Shown piece after piece: positions 16,821-27,190 of a DNA stretch of 63,336 bases (position 1 is the stretch's first letter; each line of letters opens with the position of its first letter). Source of the stretch: Halobacteriales archaeon QS_9_68_17 (lineage in GTDB: Archaea > Halobacteriota > Halobacteria > Halobacteriales > Natronoarchaeaceae); NCBI GenBank assembly GCA_003023565.1, contig PXSA01000037.1, forward strand, positions 196,371 to 259,706, read 5' to 3'. A program made the translations under genes and the position numbers. The notes beneath the pieces were generated by a model. That model saw only the letters and a list, made by a program, of their open reading frames with translations, did no database searches and was not told the origin of the DNA.

Positions 16821-19301
16821 TCACGCCTCGGCCTGCCAGTCCTCGATCCGGTCCGCGCTGACGCCGTCGACGTTCTCCGCGACCTCGACGGGGTCGGCGT
16901 CGGTGAGGTCGTCGAGGCTCTCGATGCCGGCCTCGACCAGCTTCTCGGCGGTTTTCGACCCGAGGCCGTCGAGCGCTTCGAGGTCCGTCCCGGAGTCGCT
17001 CTCGCGGGCCTGGTACTCCTGGTAGTTGCAGATGGGACAGCCCAGCTCCCACGGCTCGTCGCCGTCGTGGACGACGAGTTCGGGCAGGTCGTGATCCCCG
17101 CAGCGGCCGTCGGTGACTTCTATCTCGCCGCGTCGCGGGAGCGGGAGCGAGTAGTCGCAGTCGGGGTAGCGGTCGCAGCCGACGAGCCGTGACCCGTTCC
17201 GGAGTTGCTTGATGACGAGTTCGCCGTCGTGTTCGTCGTGGCAGTTCGGGCAGTCGCCGATGACCGCCTTCTCGCCCGCCTCGTCGGCCTTGCACTGCGG
17301 ACAGCCGTGGACGAACGTCTGGCGGCCGGCGAGCATCTTCACCTCGTGCAGGTCGTGCTCGTCGCAGGTCCCGTCGAGGATGAGCGGCTTGCCCGTGTTC
17401 GGGAGCGGGAGGGTGTACTCGCAGTCGGGGTAGCCGTCGCAGCCGACGAACGCGGACCCGCGGTTGCTGCGGCGGACGAGCAGGTCGTCGCCGCACTCGG
17501 GACAGGGGCCGAGGCGCTTGTCGGCCTTGAGCGACTTCCGGAGGTGGTCGCCGATCTCCTCGCGGGAGTCGGTCAGCGAGTCGAACACCGTCTCCAGCAT
17601 CCCCCGGGACTCGTCAGTGACGTCGTCGAGCGTCGCCTCGCCCTCGGCGATGGCGGTCATGTCCCGTTCGAGCCGGCTCGTCATCTCCTCGCTCGTGACG
17701 AGGTCCGCGAACTCCTCGGCCGCCTCGACGACGGCCATCGCGAGCTGCGTGGGGCGGGGCGGGTCGTTCTCGACGTAGCCGCGGTCGTATAACTTTTCAA
17801 TCGTGTTGTGTCTCGTGCTTTTCGTTCCAACCCCCATGTCCTCCATGGTCTCGATAAGCCGCGACTGCCCGTAGCGCCGCGGCGGCTGGGTCTGTTTCTC
17901 CTCCAGCCGGACGTCGCCGACGGCGAGGGCCTCGCCCTCGCTCATGTCGGGCACGTAGTTCTCGCTGGTGGAGAAGTACGGGTACACCTCGTGGTAGCCG
18001 GCCTCGACGAGGCGCTTGCCGTTCGCCTTCAGCGACAGACCGTCCGTGCTCGCGACGACCTTGAGGTGCTCCCACGTCGCGTCGTCGGCGACGGTGGCGA
18101 AGAAGCGCCGGACGACCAGTTCGTACACCTCCCATTCGTCGTCGGAGAGCTCGCCCGCGCCGGGGAACTCGCCGGTCGGGTGGATCGGCGGGTGGTCGGT
18201 CGTCTCCTCGTCGCCGCGGGTCGGCGATATCTCGTCGCGTTCCAGCAGCGACTCGGCGTCGTCGCCGAACTCGCGGTGGCCGACGAACTCGTCGAGCAGG
18301 TCGGTCGGCTTCAGATCGTCCGGATAGACCGTGTTGTCGGTCCGGGGGTAGGTGACGTACCCCGCCGTGTAGAGGTCCTCCGCGATGCTCATCGCGCGCT
18401 GTGCGGAGTAGCCGAGGCTCCCGGCCGCGCGGATGAACTGCGTGGTGTTGAACGGGGCCGGCGGGGCGTCCGTTCGCGTCCGACGGTTGACACGGTCGAC
18501 CGTGACCGCGTCGGCCGCCGCGAGCGTCTCGTCCGCCTCGTCCGCGGCGTCCTCCGCCCGGACGCGTTCGGCCTCGTTGCCGTCCTCGTCGCGGTAGAAG
18601 TACTGGGCCTCGAACTCGGTGTCGTCTTTCGCTAAGTCGGCGAACAGTTCCCAGTAGTCCTCGGGGTCGAACGCCCGGATCTCCCGCTCGCGGTCGACGA
18701 TGAGCTTCAGGGTGGGGGACTGCACCCGGCCGACGCTGATGAAGTCGTCGCCGAGTTGCCCCGCCGACAGCGAGAGGAAGCGGGTCAGCGCCGCCCCCCA
18801 GACCAGGTCGATGATCTGGCGGGCCTCGCCGGCCGCCGCGAGGTCGAAGTCCAGGTCCTCGGGGTTGTCGAACGCCTCCCGCACCTCGTTTTCGGTGATC
18901 GAGGAGAACCGAACCCGCTGGATGGGGGCCTCCTCGTTCACGCCGCGGACCAGTTCGTACGCCTCCTTGCCGATGAGTTCGCCCTCGCGGTCGTAGTCGG
19001 TCGCGATCGTCGCGGCGTCGGCCTCGCGGGCGAGCAGGCGGAGCGTGCTGACGATGTTCTCCTGGGTCGGCTTCTTCTCGACGCTCGCGTCGATCAGTTC
19101 GACCGGCTCGACGTCGCGCCAGTCGCTGTACTCGTCGGGGAAGTCGACGCCGACCACGTGGCCCGAGAGGCCCACGCAGCGCTTCCCGCCCCACTCGTAC
19201 ACGTCGACGCCGTTGCGCCGCTCGGCGTCCGCGGTGCCGCCGGAGAGGATGTCGGCGATCCGTCGCGCGGCGTTGTCCTTCTCGGTGATTATCAGTTCCA
19301 C
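16821..19301 (-). CDS. topA: DNA topoisomerase I (type IA)
   Basis: This is 826 residues from GTG at 19301, chosen because VELIITEKDNAARRIA is the TOPRIM start and a GGAGGGAG ribosome-binding-like motif precedes it. The TOPRIM acidic residues are E7 and TDYDREGE (101-108). The type IA core carries AGYVTYPRTDN with catalytic Tyr318. The C-terminus has several four-cysteine zinc ribbons (CPECGDDLL...GCDGYPDCEY, then GCDRYPDCDY and GCPICNY). It ends in a helix-hairpin-helix segment LEALDGLGSKTAEKLVEAG. The enzyme relaxes negative supercoils. It is transcribed alone. Confidence 0.95.
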   Translation of the reverse strand: MELIITEKDNAARRIADILSGGTADAERRNGVDVYEWGGKRCVGLSGHVVGVDFPDEYSDWRDVEPVELIDASVEKKPTQENIVSTLRLLAREADAATIATDYDREGELIGKEAYELVRGVNEEAPIQRVRFSSITENEVREAFDNPEDLDFDLAAAGEARQIIDLVWGAALTRFLSLSAGQLGDDFISVGRVQSPTLKLIVDREREIRAFDPEDYWELFADLAKDDTEFEAQYFYRDEDGNEAERVRAEDAADEADETLAAADAVTVDRVNRRTRTDAPPAPFNTTQFIRAAGSLGYSAQRAMSIAEDLYTAGYVTYPRTDNTVYPDDLKPTDLLDEFVGHREFGDDAESLLERDEISPTRGDEETTDHPPIHPTGEFPGAGELSDDEWEVYELVVRRFFATVADDATWEHLKVVASTDGLSLKANGKRLVEAGYHEVYPYFSTSENYVPDMSEGEALAVGDVRLEEKQTQPPRRYGQSRLIETMEDMGVGTKSTRHNTIEKLYDRGYVENDPPRPTQLAMAVVEAAEEFADLVTSEEMTSRLERDMTAIAEGEATLDDVTDESRGMLETVFDSLTDSREEIGDHLRKSLKADKRLGPCPECGDDLLVRRSNRGSAFVGCDGYPDCEYTLPLPNTGKPLILDGTCDEHDLHEVKMLAGRQTFVHGCPQCKADEAGEKAVIGDCPNCHDEHDGELVIKQLRNGSRLVGCDRYPDCDYSLPLPRRGEIEVTDGRCGDHDLPELVVHDGDEPWELGCPICNYQEYQARESDSGTDLEALDGLGSKTAEKLVEAGIESLDDLTDADPVEVAENVDGVSADRIEDWQAEA

Positions 19302-19575
19302 CGGGTCTCCCTCCGTCCTCGACTCATTGGGGACCGGTAAGCCGAGAGTCGGCCTAAACCTTTCGGGGCGAAACCGCCCGACAGCGCGGATGTGCGGGCG
19401 TGTACGCGGGCGTTCGAGCGCACGGACGACCCCGCGGTCCCGTCCGCCGCCGCTCGTCGTCGTCGCTCGGCGTCCGACGGTCGCCGCCCGACGGTCGTAC
19501 TGCCGGCCGTGACTTCGCCAGGACGACCGAACCCCCGGGGCTCCGATATTCGTCACGGGACTACAGCCGGCGGTA

Positions 19576-21573
19576 TCAGTCCTCGTCGTCCTCGAACAGG
19601 AACCGCAGCAGTTTGTCCTGCGCGATCCTGAGGTGGTTGTGGAACGTCGGCGACGCGATCCCGAGCGAGTCCGCGACCTCCTCGGCGGTGCGGTCCCGCG
19701 GCCACTCGAAGTACCCCGACTGGTACGCGGTTTCGAGGGCGGTCCGCTGGCGGTCCGTGAGTCGGTCCAGCAAGTGTTTCCGGTACTGCCTTTCCGTCTC
19801 GACCGCGCGGCGCTCGGTCCGCTGGGCGACGAGTTCGATCCCCGGGAACTCCGCTTCGAGCGCGTCGACGACGGCCCGGATGTCCGCCCCCGCCGAGACG
19901 TCCGCGACGATGCGCCCCTCGCCGTCCTCGACGACCATCGACTCGGTCGTCGCGCCGTACTCGGCGAGCACCGCGATGACGGTGTCGGTGGCCGCGGCGA
20001 ACTCGAACAGCAGTTCGTCGCCGTCGTCGTCGATGAGTTTCACGTCCTTCGCGGTGTCGGCGTCGGCCGCCGCCTCGCGGATCGTCTCGGCGTCGACGCC
20101 GGAGACCGCGACGTACGCGAGGGGAGTGTCGTCGGAAGCGAGGGTGACCCCCTCCAGACGGAGCGACGCGCCGGTCTCCGCCGACACCGCCGTGGGGAAG
20201 TGGTCGTCGTCGACGAGTCGGAACTCCAGTTCGACCCGCTCGTCGGTGACCAGCGCCTGCTTGCGCTCGACGGCGGCGATGGCGTGACCGATCGTCCGGC
20301 CGAGTTCGGCGAGGACATCGCGGTCGCGGTCGTCGAAGCCGTCAGGCTCGGTCGAGTAGACGACCACGACACCGTACACCGTCCTCTCGTACACCAGCGG
20401 CACGGCCACGAGGGATCGAAACCCCCGTGCCAGCGCGGGGTCGCGCCACCGCTCGAACCCCTCGTCGGTCGCGACGTCCTGCACGACCGTTACCTCCTCC
20501 GTATCGAGCGCCGTCCCGGCCGGTCCCTCGCCGCAGATGCTCCCGTTGTCAGTGTCGGAAACCGCCGTCAGGTAGCCCTCGTAGTCGCCCGCGTCCACCC
20601 GCGGCTCGACCGTGTCTTCGGCGAGGTTCGCCCCTCCGACCCAGGCGAACGCGTACGGTCCGTCGCCGGCCAGTCGCTCGCAGACGGTCGCCTCGATCTC
20701 GCCGCGCGAGGACGCCTCGACCAGCCCCTGCGCCACGTCGCGGATGACCGCGGTGATGCGGTTCAGCGCGGCGAGTTCGTCCCGCTGGCGCTTTAGCTCC
20801 CGCTTTTGCCGCCGGCGTTCGGTGACGTCGCGGAGGATGGCGACGAACCGCCGGTCGCCCTCGTGTACCACCTCGTGGACCGACAGCGAGACGGGGACCT
20901 CGTGGCCGTCGGCGTGAAGCGCGGTACACGCCACGTCCTGCCACTCGCCCTCCGGCGGCTCGTTCTCGACGTATCGGCGGAACCCCTCGTCGTTCGCTTG
21001 CCGGTACGCCGGCGGGATGAGCGTCGTGACCGGTGCTCCCTCTAACTCCTCGGGGTCGCGGCCGAACACGTCCTCGGCGGCGCGGTTGGCGAAGCGGATC
21101 CGGTTCTCGGCGGTAACGACGAGGACGGCGTCGTTCGCCCGCTGGACGATCGTCTCCAGCAGCAGTTCCTCCGGGACACTGGCCCGTTCTCTCCGGGCGG
21201 CGACGACGTGGCGGATCCGACGAGCGAGCGCACCGGCCCCGTCGTCCACCCGCGCGAAGTCGGTCGGGCCGTCGTCCGGGGCCGACGGCGTTCCGTCGCC
21301 GTCGGCGAGCAGGACGCCCGCCAGCGACGGCCGCTCCTCCCGCGCGGCGGCCAGCAGGTCCGTCCCTTCCCCGGCGGGTCCCCCGGCGTCGGCGACGAGG
21401 CAGTCCACCGAACCGTCGACCCGGTCGAGGGCGGCGTCCGCCGACGAGACGGTCGTCAGCGTCGTCGAGTCGTCGAGTTCGTCTGCCGCCGCCGTGACCA
21501 GGTCGGTGTGCCGTCCGGCGTACAGCACCGCCGTCCGACGTGATCGATCGAAGAGAGATAGAGTAGATGACAC
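19576..21573 (-). CDS. bacterio-opsin activator-like (Bat) PAS/GAF/HTH regulator
   Basis: This is 665 residues from GTG at 21573. Domains in order are a degenerate receiver-like domain (about 12-130), a PAS domain (about 140-260; NDAVLVVTAENRIRFANRAAEDVFG), a short coiled coil (RRRQKRELKRQRDELAALN), a GAF domain (about 290-440), a Bat domain, and the C-terminal HTH_10 (LTDRQRTALETAYQSGYFEWP, ADSLGIASPTFHNHLRIAQ). Proteins of this type sense light or redox through PAS/GAF and bind DNA with the C-terminal helix-turn-helix. There is no kinase domain. Targets are unknown. It lies just downstream of gatB on the same strand. Confidence 0.9.
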   Translation of the reverse strand: MSSTLSLFDRSRRTAVLYAGRHTDLVTAAADELDDSTTLTTVSSADAALDRVDGSVDCLVADAGGPAGEGTDLLAAAREERPSLAGVLLADGDGTPSAPDDGPTDFARVDDGAGALARRIRHVVAARRERASVPEELLLETIVQRANDAVLVVTAENRIRFANRAAEDVFGRDPEELEGAPVTTLIPPAYRQANDEGFRRYVENEPPEGEWQDVACTALHADGHEVPVSLSVHEVVHEGDRRFVAILRDVTERRRQKRELKRQRDELAALNRITAVIRDVAQGLVEASSRGEIEATVCERLAGDGPYAFAWVGGANLAEDTVEPRVDAGDYEGYLTAVSDTDNGSICGEGPAGTALDTEEVTVVQDVATDEGFERWRDPALARGFRSLVAVPLVYERTVYGVVVVYSTEPDGFDDRDRDVLAELGRTIGHAIAAVERKQALVTDERVELEFRLVDDDHFPTAVSAETGASLRLEGVTLASDDTPLAYVAVSGVDAETIREAAADADTAKDVKLIDDDGDELLFEFAAATDTVIAVLAEYGATTESMVVEDGEGRIVADVSAGADIRAVVDALEAEFPGIELVAQRTERRAVETERQYRKHLLDRLTDRQRTALETAYQSGYFEWPRDRTAEEVADSLGIASPTFHNHLRIAQDKLLRFLFEDDED

Positions 21574-21628
21574 TGGAGTACGACTATGGCCCCGAAAACA
21601 AAAAGATATCGACAGGAACGGGTCGGCG

Positions 21629-23161
21629 CTACCCGTCGCCGAGTTCGGCGCGCAGGAGTTCGTTGACCGTCCCGGGGTCCGCGCTCCCGCCGGTCGCCTG
21701 CATGACCTGTCCGACGAGGAAGTTCAGCGCGCCGCCCTCGCCCTCGTGGTAGTCCTCGACGGCGTCGGGGTTCTTTTCGATCGCCGCCGCGACCGCCTGC
21801 TGGACCTCGTCCTCGCCGGTCTTGCCGAGGCCCTCGTCCTCGGCGACCGCGTCGGGGTCGTCGCCGTCGTCGAGCATCCGGCGAAGCACCGTTTCGCGTG
21901 CGTTCTTGGCGGTGATCTCGTCCCCGGCGACGAGTTCGACGAGGCGGCGGACTTCGTCGAGACGCCCCTCGATCGTCGCTATCTCCATGTCGCGGTAGTT
22001 GAGTTCGCCGAGCAGGTTGTCCGCGACCCACGTCGCGGCGAGGTCGGGGTCGAACTCGCTGGCGAGGTCCTCGTAGAAGTCCGCGACCGCCTTCGTGGAG
22101 GTGAGTTTCGAGGCGGCCTCCTCGCTCAGGTCGTACTCCTCGCGGAAGCGCTCGCGGCGGGCGTCGGGGAGTTCGGGGATGTCGATGCGCTCCTTCCAGT
22201 CGGACACCCGGAGCGGCGGCAGGTCGGCCTCGCGGAAGTAGCGGTAGTCCTTCTCCTCCTCCTTCGAGCGCATCGAGACGGTGATGCCGCGGGACTCGTC
22301 CCAGTGGCGCGTCTCCTGCTCGACCTCGCGGCCGCGCTGGATGGCGTTTTTCTGGCGCGTCTCCTCGTAGGCGAGCGCCTTCTCCGCGCCCTTGTGGCTC
22401 GTGATGTTATTCACCTCGGTGCGGTTGGCGGCCGCCAGCGCGTCCTCGTCTATCTCGCCGTCGTCGCCCACCTCCTCGCCGTCCGCGCCATCAGGCGCAG
22501 GCTCGGAGACGCCGTCTCCGGCGGGAACGATGCTGAGGTTGGCGTCGACGCGGAGGCTCCCGTCGCGCGTGCTGTCGAAGACGCCGAGGTACTCCAGCAC
22601 CTCCTCCAGTTTGGCGAGGAAGGAACGCACCTCCCCGGAGCCGCGGAAGTCCGGTCGGGTGACGATCTCCATCAGCGGCGTCCCCGCGCGGTTGTAGTCG
22701 ACCAGCGTGTAGTCCGCGGTGTCGATGCTCCCGCCCTTGTGCTGGAGGCTCCCGGGGTCCTCCTCCAGATGCGCGCGGCGAATGCCGACGGTACGGCGCT
22801 CGCCCCCGACCGAGAACTCCAGTTCGCCGGCGCGACAGAGCGGCGCGTCGTACTGGGTGATCTGAAGGTTCTTCGGCAGGTCGGGGTAGTAGTAGTTCTT
22901 CCGGTGGAACGCCGTCTCCTCGGGGATCTCCGCGTCGATCGCCTTCCCCACTTTCACGGCACCCTCGACGGCCGCCTCGTTGATCACGGGCAGCGCGCCG
23001 GGGAGGCCGAGGCAGACGGGACAGGTACGCGTGTTCGGCTCGGCGTCGGCGGCGTCGGTCGAACAGCTACAGAAGACCTTCGTGTCCGTCTCCAGCTGGA
23101 CGTGGACCTCCAGCCCGATGACGGTCGCGAGATCCTCCTGCCGGGCAGCCTGTGCGGTCAT
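21629..23161 (-). CDS. gatB: aspartyl/glutamyl-tRNA amidotransferase subunit B
   Basis: This is 510 residues from ATG at 23161. The GatB signature block is clear: IGLEVHVQLETDTKVFCSCS, NTRTCPVCLGLPGALPVIN, FHRKNYYYPDLPKNLQITQ, and DYNRAGTPLMEIVT. The C-terminal helical tail/YqeY domain ends in GxVMQATGGSADPGTVNELL. It acts with GatA and GatC (not in this window) to convert Glu-tRNA-Gln or Asp-tRNA-Asn to the amidated form. An acidic insert (APDGADGEEVGDDGEIDED) lies in the middle. It is followed by the Bat-like gene after 55 bases. Confidence 0.96.
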   Translation of the reverse strand: MTAQAARQEDLATVIGLEVHVQLETDTKVFCSCSTDAADAEPNTRTCPVCLGLPGALPVINEAAVEGAVKVGKAIDAEIPEETAFHRKNYYYPDLPKNLQITQYDAPLCRAGELEFSVGGERRTVGIRRAHLEEDPGSLQHKGGSIDTADYTLVDYNRAGTPLMEIVTRPDFRGSGEVRSFLAKLEEVLEYLGVFDSTRDGSLRVDANLSIVPAGDGVSEPAPDGADGEEVGDDGEIDEDALAAANRTEVNNITSHKGAEKALAYEETRQKNAIQRGREVEQETRHWDESRGITVSMRSKEEEKDYRYFREADLPPLRVSDWKERIDIPELPDARRERFREEYDLSEEAASKLTSTKAVADFYEDLASEFDPDLAATWVADNLLGELNYRDMEIATIEGRLDEVRRLVELVAGDEITAKNARETVLRRMLDDGDDPDAVAEDEGLGKTGEDEVQQAVAAAIEKNPDAVEDYHEGEGGALNFLVGQVMQATGGSADPGTVNELLRAELGDG

Positions 23162-23303
23162 TACGCCCCGATTCGGCGCGGCCGGGCTAAAGGCTAACGG
23201 GACCGTCCGAGCGGGCTCCGCGGGGTCCCCGAACCGGCGGCCGTCCCGTCGTCGGAGGGGGTGATCGACTAGTTATCAGATATTTTTTGAATGTCTGACG
23301 CAC

Positions 23304-23310
23304 GTTTATG
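23304..23310 (+). promoter_or_regulatory. TATA-like box for the coiled-coil/smc/scpA operon
   Basis: GTTTATG sits about 26-30 bases before the ATG at 23336. The flanking sequence from 23270 is AT-rich (ATATTTTTTGAATG). This fits a leaderless transcript for the operon. Confidence 0.45.
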
Positions 23311-23335
23311 GGCACGGGACTGTGCCAGTACACGT

Positions 23336-23635
23336 ATGGCCGGCAACAGAGTCGAGGATCTGGAAGCGACGGTCGCGGAACTCGAATCGACCGTCGAGGG
23401 ACTGACCGAGGAACTGGTCGAGGCGAAAGAGCGCATCCGGGTACTGGAGTCGGAACTCGACGCGGAGACGCCCTCCCGCGCCGCCGACGTCCGGGGAGCG
23501 CCGTCGGAGGAAGCGGACCCCGACGAAGCCCACGAAGCGGCGTCCGAAGCGGCTAAGAGTGGCGAACCCCAGGGGAAAGACGAAGACGACGACGCGGACG
23601 ACTCCGGCCTCGGCGACGACATCATCGTCGCGTAG
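23336..23635 (+). CDS. small coiled-coil protein upstream of smc
   Basis: This is 99 residues from ATG at 23336. The first half is one coiled coil with heptad pattern (VEDLEATVAELESTVEGL to RVLESELDAE). The second half is an acidic disordered tail ending GLGDDIIVA. It sits 32 bases before smc, an arrangement I recall as common in haloarchaea. It may assist the SMC complex, but that is a guess from position. The frame is open upstream to 23291. The later ATG is preferred because it fits the promoter spacing. Confidence 0.75.
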   Translation: MAGNRVEDLEATVAELESTVEGLTEELVEAKERIRVLESELDAETPSRAADVRGAPSEEADPDEAHEAASEAAKSGEPQGKDEDDDADDSGLGDDIIVA

Positions 23636-23667
23636 GACGCGGGTCGTCCGCCCCCTACGAGCAACCC

Positions 23668-26600
23668 ATGCACATCAAAGAGCTCGTCCTTGAAAACTTC
23701 AAAAGCTTCGGGCGGAAAACCCGAATACCGTTTTACGAGGACTTCACGACAGTCAGCGGACCGAACGGCTCGGGAAAGAGCAACATCATCGACGCGGTGC
23801 TGTTCGCGCTCGGACTGGCCAGAGCGCGGGGCATCCGCGCCCAGAAGCTCACCGACCTCATCTACAACCCCGGCCACGCGGACGGGGGGTCGGCGGGCGG
23901 CGGGTCCCGCGAGGCAAGCGTCACGGTCGTCCTGAACAACGAGGACCGCACCGTCGAGCGCGGGCAGGTCGTCAACGCCGCCGGCAGCGAGGACGTCGGC
24001 GACGTTGACGAGATAACGATCAAGCGCCGCGTCAAGGAGACCGAGGACAACTACTACTCCTACTACTACCTCGACGGTCGCTCGGTCAACCTCTCGGACA
24101 TCCAGAACCTGCTCGCCAGCGCGGGCGTCACGCCGGAGGGGTACAACGTCGTCATGCAGGGCGACGTCACCGGCATCATCAACATGACGCCCCACGAGCG
24201 CCGCGAGATCATCGACGAGATAGCCGGCGTCGCGGAGTTCGACGCGAAAAAGGAAGACGCCTTCGAGGAACTGGAGGTCGTCGAGGAGCGCATCGACGAG
24301 GCACAACTGCGCATCGACGAGAAGGAGAACCGCCTCGAACAGCTCTCCGACGAGCGCGAGGCGGCGCTGGAGTACCAGTCGCTTCGCGAGGAGAAAGCGG
24401 AGTACGAGGGCTACCTCAAGGCGGCCGAACTGGAGGACAAGCGCCGCGACCTCGACGACGCGCGCGAGTCCATCGAGGCCAGGGAGGCCGAACTCGAAGA
24501 GCTCCGCCGCGCGCTGGACGAGCGGCAGGGCAAGGTCGTCCGCCTGCAGGAGGACCTGGGGGACCTGAACGCGGAGATCGAGCGGAAAGGCGAGGACGAA
24601 CAGCTACGCATCAAAAGCGAGATGGAGGAGACCAAAGGCGAGGTGTCCCGCCTCGAGGACAGGATCGAGGCCGCCGAGGCGGCCATCGAGGACGCCGGAG
24701 GAACTGGAGTCCGACGTTCGCGAGACGAAGTTGGAGAAGTCGTCGATCAAGGCCGACGTACAGGAGAAAGAGGCCGAGATAGAGTCGCTGCAGGCCGAGA
24801 TAGACGCCGTCGACACCGAGTACGACGAGGTGAAGGCGGAACTGCAGGAGCGCAAGGCCGACCTGGAGGAGCGCAAGACCGAGAAGAACGACCTTCAGCG
24901 CGAGCAGGACCGCCTGCTCGACGAGGCGCGGCGGCGCTCGAACGCGATCAGCGAGACCGAGGACGACATCGACGAGGCCCGCGAGCGCCTGCCGGATCTT
25001 CGGGCCGAACTGGAGGACCTGCAGGACGAACTCGCGAAGGCGGAGAGAAACGAGGAGAACATCGCGGGCGTCGTCGAGGACCTCAAACGCGAGAAGCGCG
25101 AACTGCAGGACGACCTCGACGACGTCGAGGACCGCCTGCAGGCCAAACAGCAGGAGTACGCCGAACTGGAGGCCCGCGCCGACGAGAGCGGCGACGCCTC
25201 CTACGGCCGCGCGGTGTCGACGGTGTTGAACGCCGGTAAAGAGGGGGTCCACGGCACCGTCGGCCAGTTGGGAAGCGTCGACAAGCGGTACGCGACCGCC
25301 TGCGAGACGGCCGCGGGCGGGCGGCTGGCGAACGTCGTCGTCGACGACGACGGCGTCGGTCAGGAGTGCATCGAGTACCTCAAGTCCCGGAACGCGGGAC
25401 GGGCGACGTTCCTGCCGATCACGGAGATGCACGACCGGTCGCTCCCGTCGGCCCCGAACGACCCCGGCGTGGTCGACTTCGCGTACGACCTCGTCGACTT
25501 CGCCGACGAGCACGCGGGCGTGTTCTCGTACGTGCTCGGCGACACCCTGGTCGTCGAGGACATGGACACCGCCCGCGAGTACATGGGCGACTACCGCCTC
25601 GTGACGCTGTCGGGCGAACTCGTCGAGAAAAGCGGCGCGATGACCGGCGGCTCGAAAAGCGGGTCGCGCTACTCCTTCTCGAAGACCGGGAAGGGGCAAC
25701 TGGAGCGCGTCGCCGAGGAGGTCACCGACCTGCAGGACGAGCGCGACTCCGTCCGCTCGGACCTGCGCGACGTGGAGAGCCGCCTCGACGACGCCCGCGA
25801 CCGCAAGACCGACGCCGCGGACCAGGTCCGCTCGATCGAGGGCGAGATCGAGTCGACCGAGGACGAGTACGACCGCGTCGAGGAGCGCATCGCCGAGATG
25901 GAGGACGACCTCGACGACCTCCGCGAGGAGCGCGACGAGGTCGACGACCGGATGCAGGGGATCGAGGAGGAGATCGCCGCGAAAGACGAGACGGTCGAGG
26001 CGGTCGAGGCCGATATCGAGGAGCTAGAGGCCGAACTCGTCGACTCGCGCGTCCCCGAGCTCACCGCGGAGATCGAGGAGCACGAGGCCGAGATCGACGA
26101 ACTGGAGGCCCGGCTGAGCGACCTCGACGACGACCTCAACGAGTACCAGCTTCAGAAGGAGTACGCCGAGGACTCGATCGACGACCTCCACGAGACGATC
26201 GAGCAGGCACAGAACCGCAAGGCGGGGAAGGAGGCCGACATCGAGGAGTACGAGGCCGAGATCGACGAACTGGGGGACGAACTCGACGAGAAGCGCGAGG
26301 CCGTCGCCGAGCTCGAAGAGGAGCTCACCGAACTGAAAGCGGAGCGCGAGGGGATCAAGACGGACCTGCGCGACGCCAGGGAGGCTCGCGACGAGCAGAA
26401 GGAGAAGGCAGACACCGTCGAGAGCCAGCTAGAGGACCGCCGTGAGCGCGCAGAACAACTGGAGTGGGAGGTCGAGGAACTCGAATCCGAGGTCGGCGAC
26501 TACGACCCGGAGGAGGTGCCCGACCACGACGAGGTCCAGTCGAACATCGACCGCCTCGAACGCGAGATGGCGGCGCTCGAACCCGTCAACATGCTCGCGA

Positions 26601-27190
26601 TCGAGGAGTACGACGAGGTCGAGGAGGAACTCGACGAGTTGCAGGAGGGCAAGGCGACGCTCGTCGAGGAGCGCGACGGCATCCGCGAGCGCATCGACTC
26701 CTACGAGGCCCGGAAGAAGGCGACGTTCATGGAGTCGTTCGAGGAGATAAACGAGCAGTTCGAGGAGATCTTCGCCCGCCTCTCCTCCGGGACGGGGACG
26801 CTCCACTTAGAGGACGAGACGGACCCGTTCGAGGGCGGCCTGACGATGAAGGCCCAGCCCGCGGACAAGCCGATCCAGCGCCTCGACGCCATGTCCGGCG
26901 GCGAGAAGTCGCTGACCGCCCTCGCCTTCATCTTCGCCATCCAGCGGCACAACCCCGCGCCGTTCTACGCGCTGGACGAGGTCGACGCCTTCCTCGACGC
27001 CGCGAACGCCGAGCGCGTCGGCGAGATGGTCGACGAACTCGCGGGCGACGCGCAGTTCGTCGTCGTCTCGCACCGCTCCGCGATGCTCGACCGCTCCGAG
27101 CGGGCCATCGGCGTGACGATGCAGGACGACAACATCAGCGCGGTGACCGGGATCGACCTGAGCGGTGAGGGGGTGCCCGCGGATGACTAG
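23668..27190 (+). pseudogene. smc: chromosome segregation protein SMC, split by a frameshift
   Basis: The first frame runs from ATG at 23668: Walker A GPNGSGKSN (residues 31-39), a hinge-proximal coil, reading normally to RIEAAEAAIEDA at about 24705. There the frame slips. The following frame continues EELESDVRETKLEKSSIKAD through the hinge (GKEGVHGTVGQL, SGAMTGGSKSG), the second coil, and the ABC signature SGGEKSLTALAF with Walker B FYALDEVDAF, ending TAG at 27188. Relative to the family as I remember it, about 18-20 coil residues are also missing at the junction, so it looks like a small deletion. The product would be truncated unless the break is a sequence error. scpA overlaps its stop by 8 bases. 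Confidence 0.85.

Noticed and set aside
19302..19556. N-terminal extension of topA
   Set aside because: The extra residues are Arg-rich without similarity; the GTG at 19301 with a purine-rich motif upstream fits the conserved TOPRIM start.
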